DNA of 64,000 nt from Pseudomonas mangrovi (GCF_003052585.1 NZ_QASN01000021.1:186001-250000), one strand, 5' to 3'. Numbered from the stretch's first letter, positions 17,864-27,332 are shown. Numbers and translations are program-made. The notes: generated from the letters alone by a model not told the origin.

Positions 17864-20023
17864 CTATACAGACGGGTCGGTATCGTCCGCCGTCACCGGG
17901 AAGTAATCCCCACCCGCCTCGAGCAACTGGCTCAGGGTGGCGCGCGGTACCGGCCGCGACAGCAGGTAGCCCTGGAATTCGTCGCAACCCTGGTAGCGCA
18001 GGAAGTCGAACTGGGCGGCGTTCTCCACCCCTTCGGCGACCACCGTCTTGCGCAGGCTCTTGCCTAGCGAGATGGCCGCGCGAGCGATCATCGCCACCTC
18101 CTCCTCACGTTCCAGATCGGTCACCAACGAGCGATCCAGCTTGATGATGTCCAGCGGGTAATGGCGCAGGTAGCCGAGCGACGAATAGCCGGTACCGAAG
18201 TCATCCATCGCCAGGGCAACACCCAGCTCCTTGAACTGCTTGAGGATGGTGACCGCCCTGGCGCTGTCCTCGAGAAACACCGTCTCGGTGATTTCCAGCT
18301 CGACCTGCTCCGGCGGCAGGCCGATCTCCTGCAGCAGTTGGGCGACCTGCATGACGATCTCGCCGCTGAGGAACAGTCGTGGCGACAGGTTGACCGCCAT
18401 GCGCAACGGCACACTGCGACCGCGATTCCACTGCCGTGCGGCGTCGAATGCCTCGCGCATCACCTGCAGGGTGAGGGCTCCGATCAGCCCGGTCTCCTCG
18501 GCAATGGGGATGAAGCGATCCGGGCCGACACTGCCCAGTTGCGGGTCGAACCAACGCGCCAGCGCCTCGACACCGACGATCTTGCGACGATGATCGACTT
18601 TTGGCTGGTAGTGCACGCTGAACTCGCCGCGCTCCAGCGCCTGACGCATCGCGGTCTCGAAGCTGAGCCGCTCCTCCGCCACGCGATTGAGCGCCGAGGT
18701 GAAGAACTGGAAGGTATTGCGCCCGCGCTCCTTGGCCGCATACATGGCGACGTCGGCGTGCTTGAGCAGGGTCTGGGCGTCATCCCCATCATTGGGATAG
18801 AGCGCCACGCCGAGGCTACCGCCTACCTGGAAGTCCCGCCCGAGCAGGTTCACCGGTCGCGCAATCTCCTGCAGCAGGGTGCGCAGTACGGTGATCACGG
18901 TACTGACCCGGTAATGATCGTTGAGCAGCACCACGAACTCGTCACCGCCCAGCCGTGCCACCGTATCGGAGGCGCGCAGGCAGCCCTGCAGACGCTGGGC
19001 GATTTCCTTGAGCAGCTCGTCGCCACTGGCGTGACCCAGGCTGTCATTGATGAACTTGAAGTTGTCGAGGTCGATGAACACCAGGGTCATGTAGAAGCCG
19101 AGCCGACGCGCACGCAGGATGCCCTGCTCCAGGCGATCCCCCAGCAGCACCCGATTCGGCAGGCCGGTGAGCTGGTCATGGTTGGCCTGACGCTCGAGCT
19201 GCTGCTGGTAGTGGCGGCGCTCGGAGATGTCCTGCACGGTGCCCTCGTAGCAGAGAAACTCGCCCTGCGGACCGCGCACCAGGTGGGCGTTCTCGGAAAT
19301 CCAGATACGCAACCCATCGCGTCGATAGACTTCAGCCTCGAAGTTGACGACCTCGCCCTGGCTGGCCATCAGACGGTGGAATTGCTCGCGGCGGCCGGGA
19401 TCGACGTACAGCCGGTGGCCGATGTCGGACAGATCACGTACCAGCTCCGCGGCACTGTCATAGCCATAGATCCGCGCCAGCGCCGGATTGGCCGCCAGAT
19501 AGCGACCGTCGGCGGTGGTCTGGAAAATGCCCTCCGAGGCGTGCTCGAAGATGTGCCGATAGCGCAACTCCGCCTGCTCCAGCGCTTCGAGCGTGGCGCG
19601 CTGCGCCGAAATGTCCTCGATGAAGCCTTCGACCACGATCTCGCCCTGCTCGTCGGCGACGGCGACACCGCGCTCGTGAACCCAGCGCAGCTCACCGCTG
19701 GCCGTACGGATGCGATATTGCACGCCAAAGCGTCGACCGCTGCGCACCGACTCCTGAATGACCGCCCGCACCCGCTGGCGATCCTCCGGCCAGGTGAGCT
19801 CTTCCCAGGTCGCAGCGCGCCCTTCGACCAGCTCGGCGGAGCCGTAACCACACAGCTCGCGGGCGCCCTCGCTGACGAAGATCATCTTCCAGTGCTGATC
19901 GTTCAGGCAGCGGTAGGCCATGCCCTGCAGGTTGTTGACCAGGGTATCGAGGACGCGGGAACGATCCAGCGCTTCGCTGCTGAGCAGGCCGGCGCGACGC
20001 GGACGGGGAGACATTTTCGACAT
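17864..20023 (-). CDS. PAS-PAS-GGDEF-EAL cyclic di-GMP protein
   Basis: Large cytosolic signalling protein (719 aa from ATG 20023). Order: PAS/PAC ending VVEGFIEDISAQRATLE, a second PAS/PAC ending YEGTVQDISERRHYQQQ, GGDEF with DLDNFKFINDSLGHASGD and RLGGDEF, then EAL with VGVEALARW, DDFGTGYSSLGYL and KTVVAEGVEN. Both catalytic signatures look intact, so it could make or degrade c-di-GMP; proteins of this layout are often phosphodiesterases with a GTP-binding GGDEF. The frame remains open to 20170 but the extension is unlike the family. It is divergent from the thiolase gene. Confidence 0.88.
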   Translation of the reverse strand: MSKMSPRPRRAGLLSSEALDRSRVLDTLVNNLQGMAYRCLNDQHWKMIFVSEGARELCGYGSAELVEGRAATWEELTWPEDRQRVRAVIQESVRSGRRFGVQYRIRTASGELRWVHERGVAVADEQGEIVVEGFIEDISAQRATLEALEQAELRYRHIFEHASEGIFQTTADGRYLAANPALARIYGYDSAAELVRDLSDIGHRLYVDPGRREQFHRLMASQGEVVNFEAEVYRRDGLRIWISENAHLVRGPQGEFLCYEGTVQDISERRHYQQQLERQANHDQLTGLPNRVLLGDRLEQGILRARRLGFYMTLVFIDLDNFKFINDSLGHASGDELLKEIAQRLQGCLRASDTVARLGGDEFVVLLNDHYRVSTVITVLRTLLQEIARPVNLLGRDFQVGGSLGVALYPNDGDDAQTLLKHADVAMYAAKERGRNTFQFFTSALNRVAEERLSFETAMRQALERGEFSVHYQPKVDHRRKIVGVEALARWFDPQLGSVGPDRFIPIAEETGLIGALTLQVMREAFDAARQWNRGRSVPLRMAVNLSPRLFLSGEIVMQVAQLLQEIGLPPEQVELEITETVFLEDSARAVTILKQFKELGVALAMDDFGTGYSSLGYLRHYPLDIIKLDRSLVTDLEREEEVAMIARAAISLGKSLRKTVVAEGVENAAQFDFLRYQGCDEFQGYLLSRPVPRATLSQLLEAGGDYFPVTADDTDPSV

Positions 20024-20170
20024 GCAGAACACCGACGACAGGCTGACTGTGGCGCGCGGGCAGTGTAGCGCAACGATGTGATGCAGCGCACAGAGCAGAG
20101 CAGGCCATCCGCCCTTTCCCCGACACCCGGTGACAGGTCCCGAGAAAATAATATTGCGGTTGTCATTCAA

Positions 20171-20197
20171 CTTTGAAATTATGACCGTAATTCAAAG
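20171..20197. promoter_or_regulatory. AT-rich dyad upstream of the thiolase gene, possible operator
   Basis: The dyad reads CTTTGAAATTA-TGACCG-TAATTCAAAG: the arms match except for one extra A. It lies 31-57 bp upstream of the thiolase start, between it and the divergent GGDEF-EAL gene. It is the right size for a TetR-family operator, and a TetR gene lies directly downstream of the thiolase. That link is inferred. Confidence 0.5.
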
Positions 20198-20227
20198 CGG
20201 AGCATCCAGCTCCGGGGAGACTGAAAA

Positions 20228-21364
20228 ATGGAAAACGTCGTCATTGCCGGTTATGCCCGCTCGCCCTTCCAGTTCGCTCGCAAGGGCGCCCTGATCTCGC
20301 TGCGACCGGACGAGCTGGCCGCCCAGACCATTCGCGCGCTGGTGGAACGGGCAGGCATCGACCCTGCCCTGCTCGAGGATGTGGTGATGGGCTGCGCCTA
20401 CCCCGAAGCGGAGCAGGGCATGAACATTGCGCGCATGGCCAGCTTTGCCGCCGGCTTTCCCGAGCAGTTGGGCGGCGTTACGGTAAACCGCTTCTGCGGC
20501 TCCTCGATGACCGCAGTGCACTTCGCCGCCGGCCAGGTCGCGATCGGTGCTGGCGAGGCTTTCCTCTGCGCCGGTGTCGAGTCCATGACCCGAGTGCCGA
20601 TGGGCGGCTTCAATCCTTCCCCCAATCCGGATCTGCTGCAGCGCTTTCCCGCGCTCTACCTGTCGATGGGCGCGACCGCCGAAGAGGTCGCCCGGCGCTT
20701 CGGCATCTCCCGGGCACGGCAGGAACAGATGGCCGTGGAGTCTCACGCCAAGGCTGCCGCTGCGCAGGCGGCAGGCCATCTGGGCGCGGAGATAGTGCCG
20801 GTGATGACCGAGCAGGGTCTGGTGGAAACGGATGGCTGCATTCGCCCGGGCACCAGCGCCGAGGTGCTTGCACAGCTCAAGCCGGCATTCGATGCCGAGG
20901 GCAGCGTCACCGCCGCCACCTCCTCCCCCCTGACCGATGGCTGCGCCGCCGTGCTGGTCTGCAGCGAAACCTTCGCTCGTGATCATGGCTTGTCCGTTCT
21001 GGCCCGGGTGCGCGCTGTCGCTGTAGCCGGCTGTGCGCCGGAGATCATGGGCATGGGCCCGGTCCATGCGACGCGCAAGGTGCTGCAGCGCGCCGGTCTG
21101 AGCATCGCCGACGTCGATCTGGTGGAAATCAACGAGGCCTTCGCCAGCCAGGCGCTGGCCTGCCTCGATCAGTTGGACATCGATCCGGCGCGAGTCAACC
21201 TCGACGGCGGCGCGTTGGCGCTGGGCCATCCTCTCGGCGCTACCGGGGCGCGTCTGGTCGGCAAGGCAGCAGCACTGCTGCAACGCACCGGCAGCAGATA
21301 TGCCCTGGCGACCCAGTGCATCGCCGGCGGGCAGGGCGTAGCGACCCTGCTGGAAAGACCCTAA
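20228..21364 (+). CDS. Thiolase (acetyl-CoA acyltransferase)
   Basis: Cleaves 3-ketoacyl-CoA with CoA to acetyl-CoA and a shortened acyl-CoA, or runs in reverse. The 378-aa protein has the acyl-accepting cysteine in VNRFCGSSMTAVH, the histidine in GHPLGATGARLVG, and the second cysteine in CIAGGQGVA, where G-to-A replaces the usual CIGGGQG. There is no partner fadB-like gene nearby, so it is not a classic fadBA pair. It is followed at 31 bp by a TetR regulator, with which it probably forms a transcript. Confidence 0.88.
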   Translation: MENVVIAGYARSPFQFARKGALISLRPDELAAQTIRALVERAGIDPALLEDVVMGCAYPEAEQGMNIARMASFAAGFPEQLGGVTVNRFCGSSMTAVHFAAGQVAIGAGEAFLCAGVESMTRVPMGGFNPSPNPDLLQRFPALYLSMGATAEEVARRFGISRARQEQMAVESHAKAAAAQAAGHLGAEIVPVMTEQGLVETDGCIRPGTSAEVLAQLKPAFDAEGSVTAATSSPLTDGCAAVLVCSETFARDHGLSVLARVRAVAVAGCAPEIMGMGPVHATRKVLQRAGLSIADVDLVEINEAFASQALACLDQLDIDPARVNLDGGALALGHPLGATGARLVGKAAALLQRTGSRYALATQCIAGGQGVATLLERP

Positions 21365-21394
21365 GATGCCCGCCTGACCAGCACAGGAGCCCGC

Positions 21395-21964
21395 ATGCGC
21401 TACCCGGACGAGCACAAGGCCCAGACCCGCCAGCGAATCATCGACGAAGCCTCGCGGCGCTTTCGCCGCGACGGTGTCGCCGTCACCGGGTTGCAGCCAC
21501 TAATGAAGGCACTCGGCCTGACCCATGGCGGCTTCTACGCGCATTTCGCCTCGAAGGACGAGTTGGTCGAACTGGCGCTGGAAAGCGCCAAGCAACAGCT
21601 GGACGCCAGTGCCGAGCCGCTGTTCATGGCGGAAAACCCTCTGCAACGCTTCATCGAAACCTACCTCTCTGCGCAGCACCGGGATCACCCGGACGCCGGC
21701 TGTCCGCTGCCTACGCTCTGTGCAGAACTCGGCCAGCGCGGCACACCCAGCAGCTACACCGATCAGGTGATCGAGCAGCGCAGCCGGCAGATTGCCGGAG
21801 CACTGCAGGATGCCGATCAGGCACGCGCAAGATTGATACTCGCCGCCCTGGTGGGAGGGCTCAGCCTGGCACGCAGCACCAAGGACCGACAGCTCGCCGA
21901 CGAGCTGTTGCGGGACGTCGCCAGCCAGTTGCTGGAACTGGTTGGGCAAGCCAACGAGAAATGA
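21395..21964 (+). CDS. TetR/AcrR-family transcriptional regulator
   Basis: 189-aa regulator with an N-terminal helix-turn-helix: RQRIIDEASRRFRRDGV, followed by the recognition region GLTHGGFYAHFASKDELV. The C-terminal ligand domain has a cysteine in GCPLPTLCAEL. Likely a repressor of the upstream thiolase transcript through the dyad at 20171-20197, judging only by position. Its stop overlaps the next start as ATGA. Confidence 0.85.
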   Translation: MRYPDEHKAQTRQRIIDEASRRFRRDGVAVTGLQPLMKALGLTHGGFYAHFASKDELVELALESAKQQLDASAEPLFMAENPLQRFIETYLSAQHRDHPDAGCPLPTLCAELGQRGTPSSYTDQVIEQRSRQIAGALQDADQARARLILAALVGGLSLARSTKDRQLADELLRDVASQLLELVGQANEK

Positions 21965-22446
21965 CCGCGCCCTGCTTGACGCAACGCTCTGCCGGCAGAC
22001 GACTTTTACGCCCGGCAGCCTATCTGCTGCTGGGCGCCGCACCAGCGCTTCCGGTAACGCTGCTGGGCAGCCTGTTTTTTCTCTCCGGAGATATTCGCGC
22101 CTGGCTGTTGCTGGCCGGCGCCTGGCTCGGTTCGCTCGGACTGGCGCTGGCCGTGTTCTATCCGCCGCACACAGAGCATCCCCGCCGCAGCACCTGCATC
22201 TTCGTACTGCTGCTTTGCGGTGAGCTGGCCATGGCTCCGCTGAGCGGGTCGGTGCTTGCCGCAGGACTGATCGGCGTGAACCCCGTGCTGCTGCTTCTGA
22301 TCCTCGGCCCGGCCCTGGTGGGCCTGCACTATCTTGGCCTCTGCCTGCTGCGCTTCTCCCGAGCCGGAGCGGACCTCTGGCTGGGACTGCAGGCCGGCGC
22401 GCTGCTGCTTGCCGCTGCGTTCGGCACCTTCTGGTTCCTGGGCTGA
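21961..22446 (+). CDS. Small integral membrane protein, unknown function
   Basis: 161-aa protein whose ATG overlaps the TetR stop (ATGA), so it is probably translated by coupling. Four to five hydrophobic stretches are seen, for example LLGAAPALPVTLLGSLFFL, AWLLLAGAWLGSLGLALAVF and LLLLILGPALVGLHYLGLCL. No family motif is recognised. The context is the thiolase-TetR transcript. Confidence 0.7.
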   Translation: MTAPCLTQRSAGRRLLRPAAYLLLGAAPALPVTLLGSLFFLSGDIRAWLLLAGAWLGSLGLALAVFYPPHTEHPRRSTCIFVLLLCGELAMAPLSGSVLAAGLIGVNPVLLLLILGPALVGLHYLGLCLLRFSRAGADLWLGLQAGALLLAAAFGTFWFLG

Positions 22447-22633
22447 CGCCGATTACAGCGGTGCGACAGCAAACCGCGCAGCAGAACATCTCCTTTTGCG
22501 CAAATTGCTATCGGCAGAAATCACTCTTTCGGGTAATGTCGGTTAAGCCGAGCGGCAGTATTCTGTGAACGCTGTCACGCTCGCTCGTCTGCCAACGCAG
22601 CCAGGCCCAAGAAAAATAATCAGGAGCGCCGGT

Positions 22634-23389
22634 ATGAGTAGCATCCCCATGTCCCGCAATATCGGTGCATGGATCATTGGAATGATCCTCAGTATTTCGC
22701 CGTTGGCCTTCGCCAACGCCGCCAACCCCTTTGAACTGATGCAGATCCACGCCAGCCGCGCCGTCGGCAGCCTGGTGATGTACCGTGGCGAAGGTCTGCA
22801 GAAGAGCCACGCCAAGCGTCTGGAGGAGGATCTCGCCGCGCTCTCCGGCGCCTTCCAGGCGAGTCGCGAATCCAGCCCCGAACTGCAGACAGCTCTGCAG
22901 GAACTGGTCTCCCAGCTGCGCCTCGGCCTGACCTTCGGCCCGACCGAGGACGACGTGCCCTGGAGCTACGCCTCGGACCTGAGCAAGAGCCTGCGCGACT
23001 TCCTGTTGACTGCCAACCAGCTCGCCAACAGCACCCCGGAAAGCATCCTGCCGGTGAAGATCGAGTATCTCTCGATGCAGTACCTCTACCGCTCCTACAT
23101 GGGCAGTTTCGAGACTGCCCGCGATCAGCCAGAGCTGTATGTCGGCCAGGACGAAAGGCGACTGGTTCCAGCGATCGACGAGGTGCTTGCCGGGATGGAC
23201 GAAAGTCAGCCGGGCGTGGCCAAGCTCAAGACCCGCTGGTCCTACCTGCGCAGCGCGCTGGAGGACATGAATAGCCAGAGCAACACACTGGAAACCGTTT
23301 CCGGGCGCCCGTTCGCCCCCCTGACCGTCAGCCGCCACTCGCGCACGCTGACCAACAACTGGGTCAAGCTGGAAACCACTACCAACTGA
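22634..23389 (+). CDS. Secreted conserved hypothetical protein
   Basis: 251-aa protein starting at ATG 22634 (MSSIPMSRN) with AGGAG upstream. A Sec signal peptide (IGAWIIGMILSISPLAFANA) predicts export to the periplasm. The mature part is helical and charged, with no catalytic motif that I recognise. From memory a hypothetical gene sits beside the YheT-type hydrolase in P. aeruginosa (around PA0369), so this is probably core Pseudomonas. Confidence 0.75.
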   Translation: MSSIPMSRNIGAWIIGMILSISPLAFANAANPFELMQIHASRAVGSLVMYRGEGLQKSHAKRLEEDLAALSGAFQASRESSPELQTALQELVSQLRLGLTFGPTEDDVPWSYASDLSKSLRDFLLTANQLANSTPESILPVKIEYLSMQYLYRSYMGSFETARDQPELYVGQDERRLVPAIDEVLAGMDESQPGVAKLKTRWSYLRSALEDMNSQSNTLETVSGRPFAPLTVSRHSRTLTNNWVKLETTTN

Positions 23390-23498
23390 CCTGCGCCCGC
23401 TCGGCTGCCACCCGGTTCACGGCAGACGACCACGATCAGGCAGAATCACGCAGGCGGCGGACCCCAGGGTCCGTCGCCTTCGTTCCAGTAGCCCAGGC

Positions 23499-24503
23499 AT
23501 GCCGATGACCGCCGCTCCGTTCAATCCCGCCCGATGGCTCCCCAACCCCCATCTGCAAACCCTCTGGGGGCCTTTCTGCCGCAGGCCGGCCAGGCTTGAG
23601 CGAACACGCGAGCGGCTCTGGCTGGCCGACGGCGACTTCCTCGACCTGGACTGGTACGGCCCGCACCAGGCCGAAACCCCGCTGGTGGCGGTCTTCCACG
23701 GGCTGACCGGCTCGTCCGATTCCCACTATGTACTCGGCCTGCAGGCCAGACTGGCAGCGCAGGGCTGGGCCAGCGTCGCGGTGAACTGGCGCGGCTGCTC
23801 GGGCGAACCGAACAGGCTGCCGCGCGCCTATCACTCAGGTGCGAGTGACGATGTGCTCGAAGTCATCGCCCACCTGCAGGCGTGCAGACCACTGGCAGCG
23901 CTGTTCGCAGTCGGCTATTCGCTGGGCGGCAATGTGTTGCTCAAGTACCTCGGCGAAACGGGGTCTGCCTGCCCGTTGCAGGCGGCGGTGGCGGTGTCCG
24001 TGCCCTTTCGCCTGGATGAGTGCGCCGACCGTATCGGCGAAGGCTTCTCGCGGGTTTACCAGAATCACTTCATGCGCGGACTGGTCGCCTATGTGCAGAG
24101 AAAGCGCCAGCGCTTCCTCGACCAGGGTGCCAGTGAACATCTGGCGACCCTGGAGCGCCTCGGTCCGCTGGATGACATGCGCACCTTCTGGGACTTCGAT
24201 GGGCGCATCACCGCTCCCCTGCATGGCTACGCCGATGCCCACGACTACTATCGACGCGCCTCCAGCCGCTATTTTCTCGGCGAGATACGCGTCCGTACCC
24301 TGCTGATCCAGGCCGAAGACGATCCGTTCGTCTACCCGCGCAGCCTGCCGGAAGCGGCTGAGCTCTCTGCCTGCACCACCTTCGAGCGGCATGCAAAGGG
24401 CGGCCATGTCGGCTTCATCGGCGGCTCGCCCTGGTCGCCGCGCTACTACCTCGAGGAGCGCATCCCCACCTGGCTGGCCGAGCATCTGGCCACGCTGCGC
24501 TAG
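23499..24503 (+). CDS. YheT-family alpha/beta hydrolase
   Basis: 334-aa hydrolase of the YheT/ABHD family with unknown physiological substrate. It begins with the family motif NPHLQTLWGPF, then the oxyanion region FHGLTGSSDSHY, the nucleophile serine in AVGYSLGGNVLLKYLGE, the aspartate in IQAEDDPFVYP and the histidine in GGHVGFIGG. No signal peptide, so cytosolic. Its stop overlaps the convergent laoR stop in the four bases CTAG. Confidence 0.88.
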   Translation: MPMTAAPFNPARWLPNPHLQTLWGPFCRRPARLERTRERLWLADGDFLDLDWYGPHQAETPLVAVFHGLTGSSDSHYVLGLQARLAAQGWASVAVNWRGCSGEPNRLPRAYHSGASDDVLEVIAHLQACRPLAALFAVGYSLGGNVLLKYLGETGSACPLQAAVAVSVPFRLDECADRIGEGFSRVYQNHFMRGLVAYVQRKRQRFLDQGASEHLATLERLGPLDDMRTFWDFDGRITAPLHGYADAHDYYRRASSRYFLGEIRVRTLLIQAEDDPFVYPRSLPEAAELSACTTFERHAKGGHVGFIGGSPWSPRYYLEERIPTWLAEHLATLR

Positions 24504-25180
24504 ACCGCGTCGCCGACCGGCGGAATCACCTGTTCCAGGGCGACGTGCAGTCGCCGGTAGAGCGCCTGCACTTCGTCGCGATAGGCCGGCGCCAGATGGC
24601 CGCTTTCCAGCGCCAGCACCTGGTAGATGCCGCGCCTGAGCATGTCCGGGGACAGGTCGCTGGCATCCTCGCGCATGCTGCAGAGAAAGCGCACCCAGGA
24701 GGTCATGATGATCCAGCTGTTGAGGGTCAGCGCTTCGGTCTGCGCCGCGTCCATCCGCAGGATGCCTGCCTCGACGAAGCCGGCGTAGATCGAGCGGGCA
24801 CGCGCCAGACAACGCCCGGCGAAACCACGGTAGGCGCTGGCCATCTGCAGATCGGCGTCGAGCAGGTGTTCCAGGTCGCGATGCAGGAAGCGGAACTGCC
24901 ACATCAGCGACAGCAATGCTTCCAGGTAGTGGGTCTTGTCCTCGACGGTCAGGCCGCGCCCCTCCGGCAACCGCAGCAACTCCTCGACCTGGCTGGCGTA
25001 GGCGGCGAACAGCTCGGCGATGATCATCTGCTTGTTGCGGAAGTGGTAGTACAGGTTGCCCGGCGAGATACCCAGGTGGGCGGCGATGTGATTGGTCGTC
25101 ACGCTGCGCTCGCCCTGCTGATTGAACAGTTCGAGACTGGCCTGAACGATGCGGTCGCGGGTCTTGGCTGGTGCGCTCAT
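24500..25180 (-). CDS. laoR: TetR-family repressor LaoR
   Basis: 226-aa regulator beginning MSAPAKTRDRIVQAS, with helix-turn-helix TTNHIAAHLGISPGNLYYHF. By position and neighbours it matches P. aeruginosa PA0367, LaoR, the repressor of long-chain alcohol oxidation genes. It is divergent from laoC. A dyad between the laoC -35 and -10 is a natural binding site. ATG 25180 is chosen over the longer open frame to 25348. Confidence 0.8.
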   Translation of the reverse strand: MSAPAKTRDRIVQASLELFNQQGERSVTTNHIAAHLGISPGNLYYHFRNKQMIIAELFAAYASQVEELLRLPEGRGLTVEDKTHYLEALLSLMWQFRFLHRDLEHLLDADLQMASAYRGFAGRCLARARSIYAGFVEAGILRMDAAQTEALTLNSWIIMTSWVRFLCSMREDASDLSPDMLRRGIYQVLALESGHLAPAYRDEVQALYRRLHVALEQVIPPVGDAV

Positions 25181-25252
25181 GGATGACTCTGGAAAGACAG
25201 CTGTGGCGAATAAGGTAACCCGCAGCAGCCTGTTCGTGCGCGCCACGCCCAT

Positions 25253-25281
25253 TTGACACGCTAGAGCATTTACTCTAAAAA
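25253..25281 (+). promoter_or_regulatory. laoCBA promoter with embedded operator-like dyad
   Basis: TTGACA (25253-25258) and TAAAAA (25276-25281) are spaced by 17 bases. TAGAG-N6-CTCTA (25262-25277) fills the spacer, where a repressor would block polymerase. A second inverted repeat TGCCGAC-ACCCCC-GTCGGCA (25282-25301) follows in the leader. LaoR is the obvious candidate binder; this is inference from position. Confidence 0.65.
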
Positions 25282-25334
25282 TGCCGACACCCCCGTCGGC
25301 AGCCCGCCGCCGGTCATAGCCTGGAGACATTCCG

Positions 25335-26765
25335 ATGGTCGCCGACATCGCCCAGCTGCAGCACAGCCAGCAGCAGCTGCATCAGCTCGACCAGCTGTTT
25401 CAGCGCCAGCGCGAGGCCTTCGCCGCACACCCGATGCCCGGCGCCGAACAGCGCATGCAGTGGCTCAAGGCATTGCGCGAATTGCTGATTGCAGAGAAGG
25501 ATGCTCTGGCCGAGGCGATCAGCCGCGATTTCGGCAACCGCTCCGTCGACGAGACGCTGATGGCCGAACTGCTGCCGAGCCTGCAGAACATCGATTACGC
25601 GAGCAAACGCATCCGCCGCTGGATGCGCCCGTCGAAACGCTCCGTGGGTATGGCCTTCCAGCCGGCATCGGCACGGGTCATCTATCAGCCACTGGGCGTG
25701 GTCGGCGTCATAGTGCCGTGGAACTACCCGCTGTTTCTCGCCGTGGGGCCGCTGGTGGGCGCGCTGGCCGCTGGCAACCGGGTATTGATCAAGATGAGCG
25801 AGTCGACGCCGGCCACCTCGGCACTGGTCAAGGAGCTGTTTGCCCGCATATTCCCCGAGGATCTGGTGGCTGTGGTACTGGGCGAAGCCGAGGTTGGCGC
25901 CGCCTTCTCGCGCCTGCCGTTCGACCACCTGCTGTTCACCGGCGCTACCTCGATTGGCCGTCACGTCATGCGCGCCGCCGCGGAGAACCTCACGCCGGTG
26001 ACCCTGGAGCTGGGCGGCAAGTCGCCCGCCATCGTCTCTGCCGATGTTCCGCTGGAGCATGCCGCCGAGCGGATCGCCTTCGGCAAGACGGTGAATGCCG
26101 GGCAGACCTGCGTCGCGCCGGACTACGTCCTGGTGCCGCGTAATCGCGTGGAGGACTTCGTCGAGGCCTATCGCCAGGTGGTGCTGCGCTTCTATCCGCA
26201 GCTGACGGACAACCCGGACTACACCTCGATCGTCAACGAACGCCAGCATCAGCGGCTGCTCGGCTACCTCAGCGATGCCGAGCGACTCGGCGCACGGCTG
26301 ATTCCGGTCTACCCCGAAGGACAGCAGCGCCGGCTACCACACACCCTGCTGCTGGACGTGAGCGACGAGATGAAGGTCATGCAGGACGAGATCTTCGGCC
26401 CACTGTTGCCAATCGTGCCCTACGACCGGCTCGAGGATGCCCTCACCTACGTCAACCGGCGACCCCGGCCGCTGGCGCTCTACTACTTCGGCTACGACCG
26501 TGACGAGCAGCAGCGCGTGCTGGAGCAGACCCACTCCGGCGGCGTGTGCCTGAACGACACCCTGCTGCATGTTGCTCAGGATGACCTGCCCTTCGGCGGC
26601 ATCGGTCCTTCCGGGATGGGCCACTACCATGGCCACGAGGGCTTTCTTACCTTCAGCAAGGCCAAGGCGGTGTTCGCCAAGCAGCGCTTCAACGCCGCGC
26701 GCAGCATCTATCCGCCCTACGGGCGTGGTCTGCAGAAACTGATCTACAAGTTCCTGCTGCGCTGA
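25335..26765 (+). CDS. laoC: Aldehyde dehydrogenase LaoC
   Basis: 476-aa NAD(P)-dependent dehydrogenase that oxidises (long-chain) aldehydes to acids. It has VIVPWNYPL for cofactor binding, the general-base glutamate in TLELGGKSPAIVS, and the nucleophile cysteine in NAGQTCVAPDYVLV. This clade also includes coniferyl aldehyde dehydrogenases; the lao assignment rests on the neighbours. ATG 25335 has GGAG upstream. First gene of a four-gene transcript. Confidence 0.85.
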   Translation: MVADIAQLQHSQQQLHQLDQLFQRQREAFAAHPMPGAEQRMQWLKALRELLIAEKDALAEAISRDFGNRSVDETLMAELLPSLQNIDYASKRIRRWMRPSKRSVGMAFQPASARVIYQPLGVVGVIVPWNYPLFLAVGPLVGALAAGNRVLIKMSESTPATSALVKELFARIFPEDLVAVVLGEAEVGAAFSRLPFDHLLFTGATSIGRHVMRAAAENLTPVTLELGGKSPAIVSADVPLEHAAERIAFGKTVNAGQTCVAPDYVLVPRNRVEDFVEAYRQVVLRFYPQLTDNPDYTSIVNERQHQRLLGYLSDAERLGARLIPVYPEGQQRRLPHTLLLDVSDEMKVMQDEIFGPLLPIVPYDRLEDALTYVNRRPRPLALYYFGYDRDEQQRVLEQTHSGGVCLNDTLLHVAQDDLPFGGIGPSGMGHYHGHEGFLTFSKAKAVFAKQRFNAARSIYPPYGRGLQKLIYKFLLR

Positions 26766-26789
26766 GCGCAGCCAGATCGAAGGTTGCAC

Positions 26790-27332
26790 ATGACCAACAC
26801 TGTCAAGGCACATGACCCTTCGCGGCGCTCGCTACTCAAGCTCGGGCTGGTGGGCGGCGCGCTGCTGGCGACCGTTGGTGGCATAGCCAGCCTGAGCGGC
26901 GATGGTGACGATCAGCCGGCACCGGGTTACCTGGCGCTACGCACTGGCGATCTGCCTTTTCTGCAGGCGCTGATTCCGGTGATCCTCGACCAGGCGCTCG
27001 CCGGCGAACGGCTACCTGTGGTCATGCCAGCGCTGCTGCGCGACATAGATCTGGGCCTTGCCAGCGTCTCGCCCGCCCTGCTGAGTCAGATTCGCGAGCT
27101 GTTCGACGTCACTTCCAGCCGGCTCACCCGCGGTCCGCTGACGGGCGTCTGGCAACCGTGGCAGGAAACCGCGCCGGAGCAGATCGCCGAGTTCCTGCTG
27201 CGCTGGCGCGACAGTTCATTGGCGCTGCTGCGCCAGGGTCACGCGGCGTTGCTGCAGATGGTGCTGATGGCCTGGTACGGCAATCCGGACGCCTGGGCGC
27301 ACTGCGGCTACCCCGGTCCGCCGTCGATCTAG
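26790..27332 (+). CDS. laoB: Tat-signal protein LaoB
   Basis: 180-aa protein with a twin-arginine signal (SRRSLLKLGLVGGALLATV), so it is probably exported folded or anchored in the inner membrane. No catalytic motif is seen. In the P. aeruginosa lao system the equivalent gene product is needed with the alcohol dehydrogenase, probably as a membrane or electron-transfer subunit. ATG 26790 has AAGG upstream. Confidence 0.75.
   Translation: MTNTVKAHDPSRRSLLKLGLVGGALLATVGGIASLSGDGDDQPAPGYLALRTGDLPFLQALIPVILDQALAGERLPVVMPALLRDIDLGLASVSPALLSQIRELFDVTSSRLTRGPLTGVWQPWQETAPEQIAEFLLRWRDSSLALLRQGHAALLQMVLMAWYGNPDAWAHCGYPGPPSI

Noticed and set aside
18161..20068. 635-codon open frame on the plus strand
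   Set aside because: Antisense shadow of the PAS-GGDEF-EAL gene; no ribosome site or recognisable domain.
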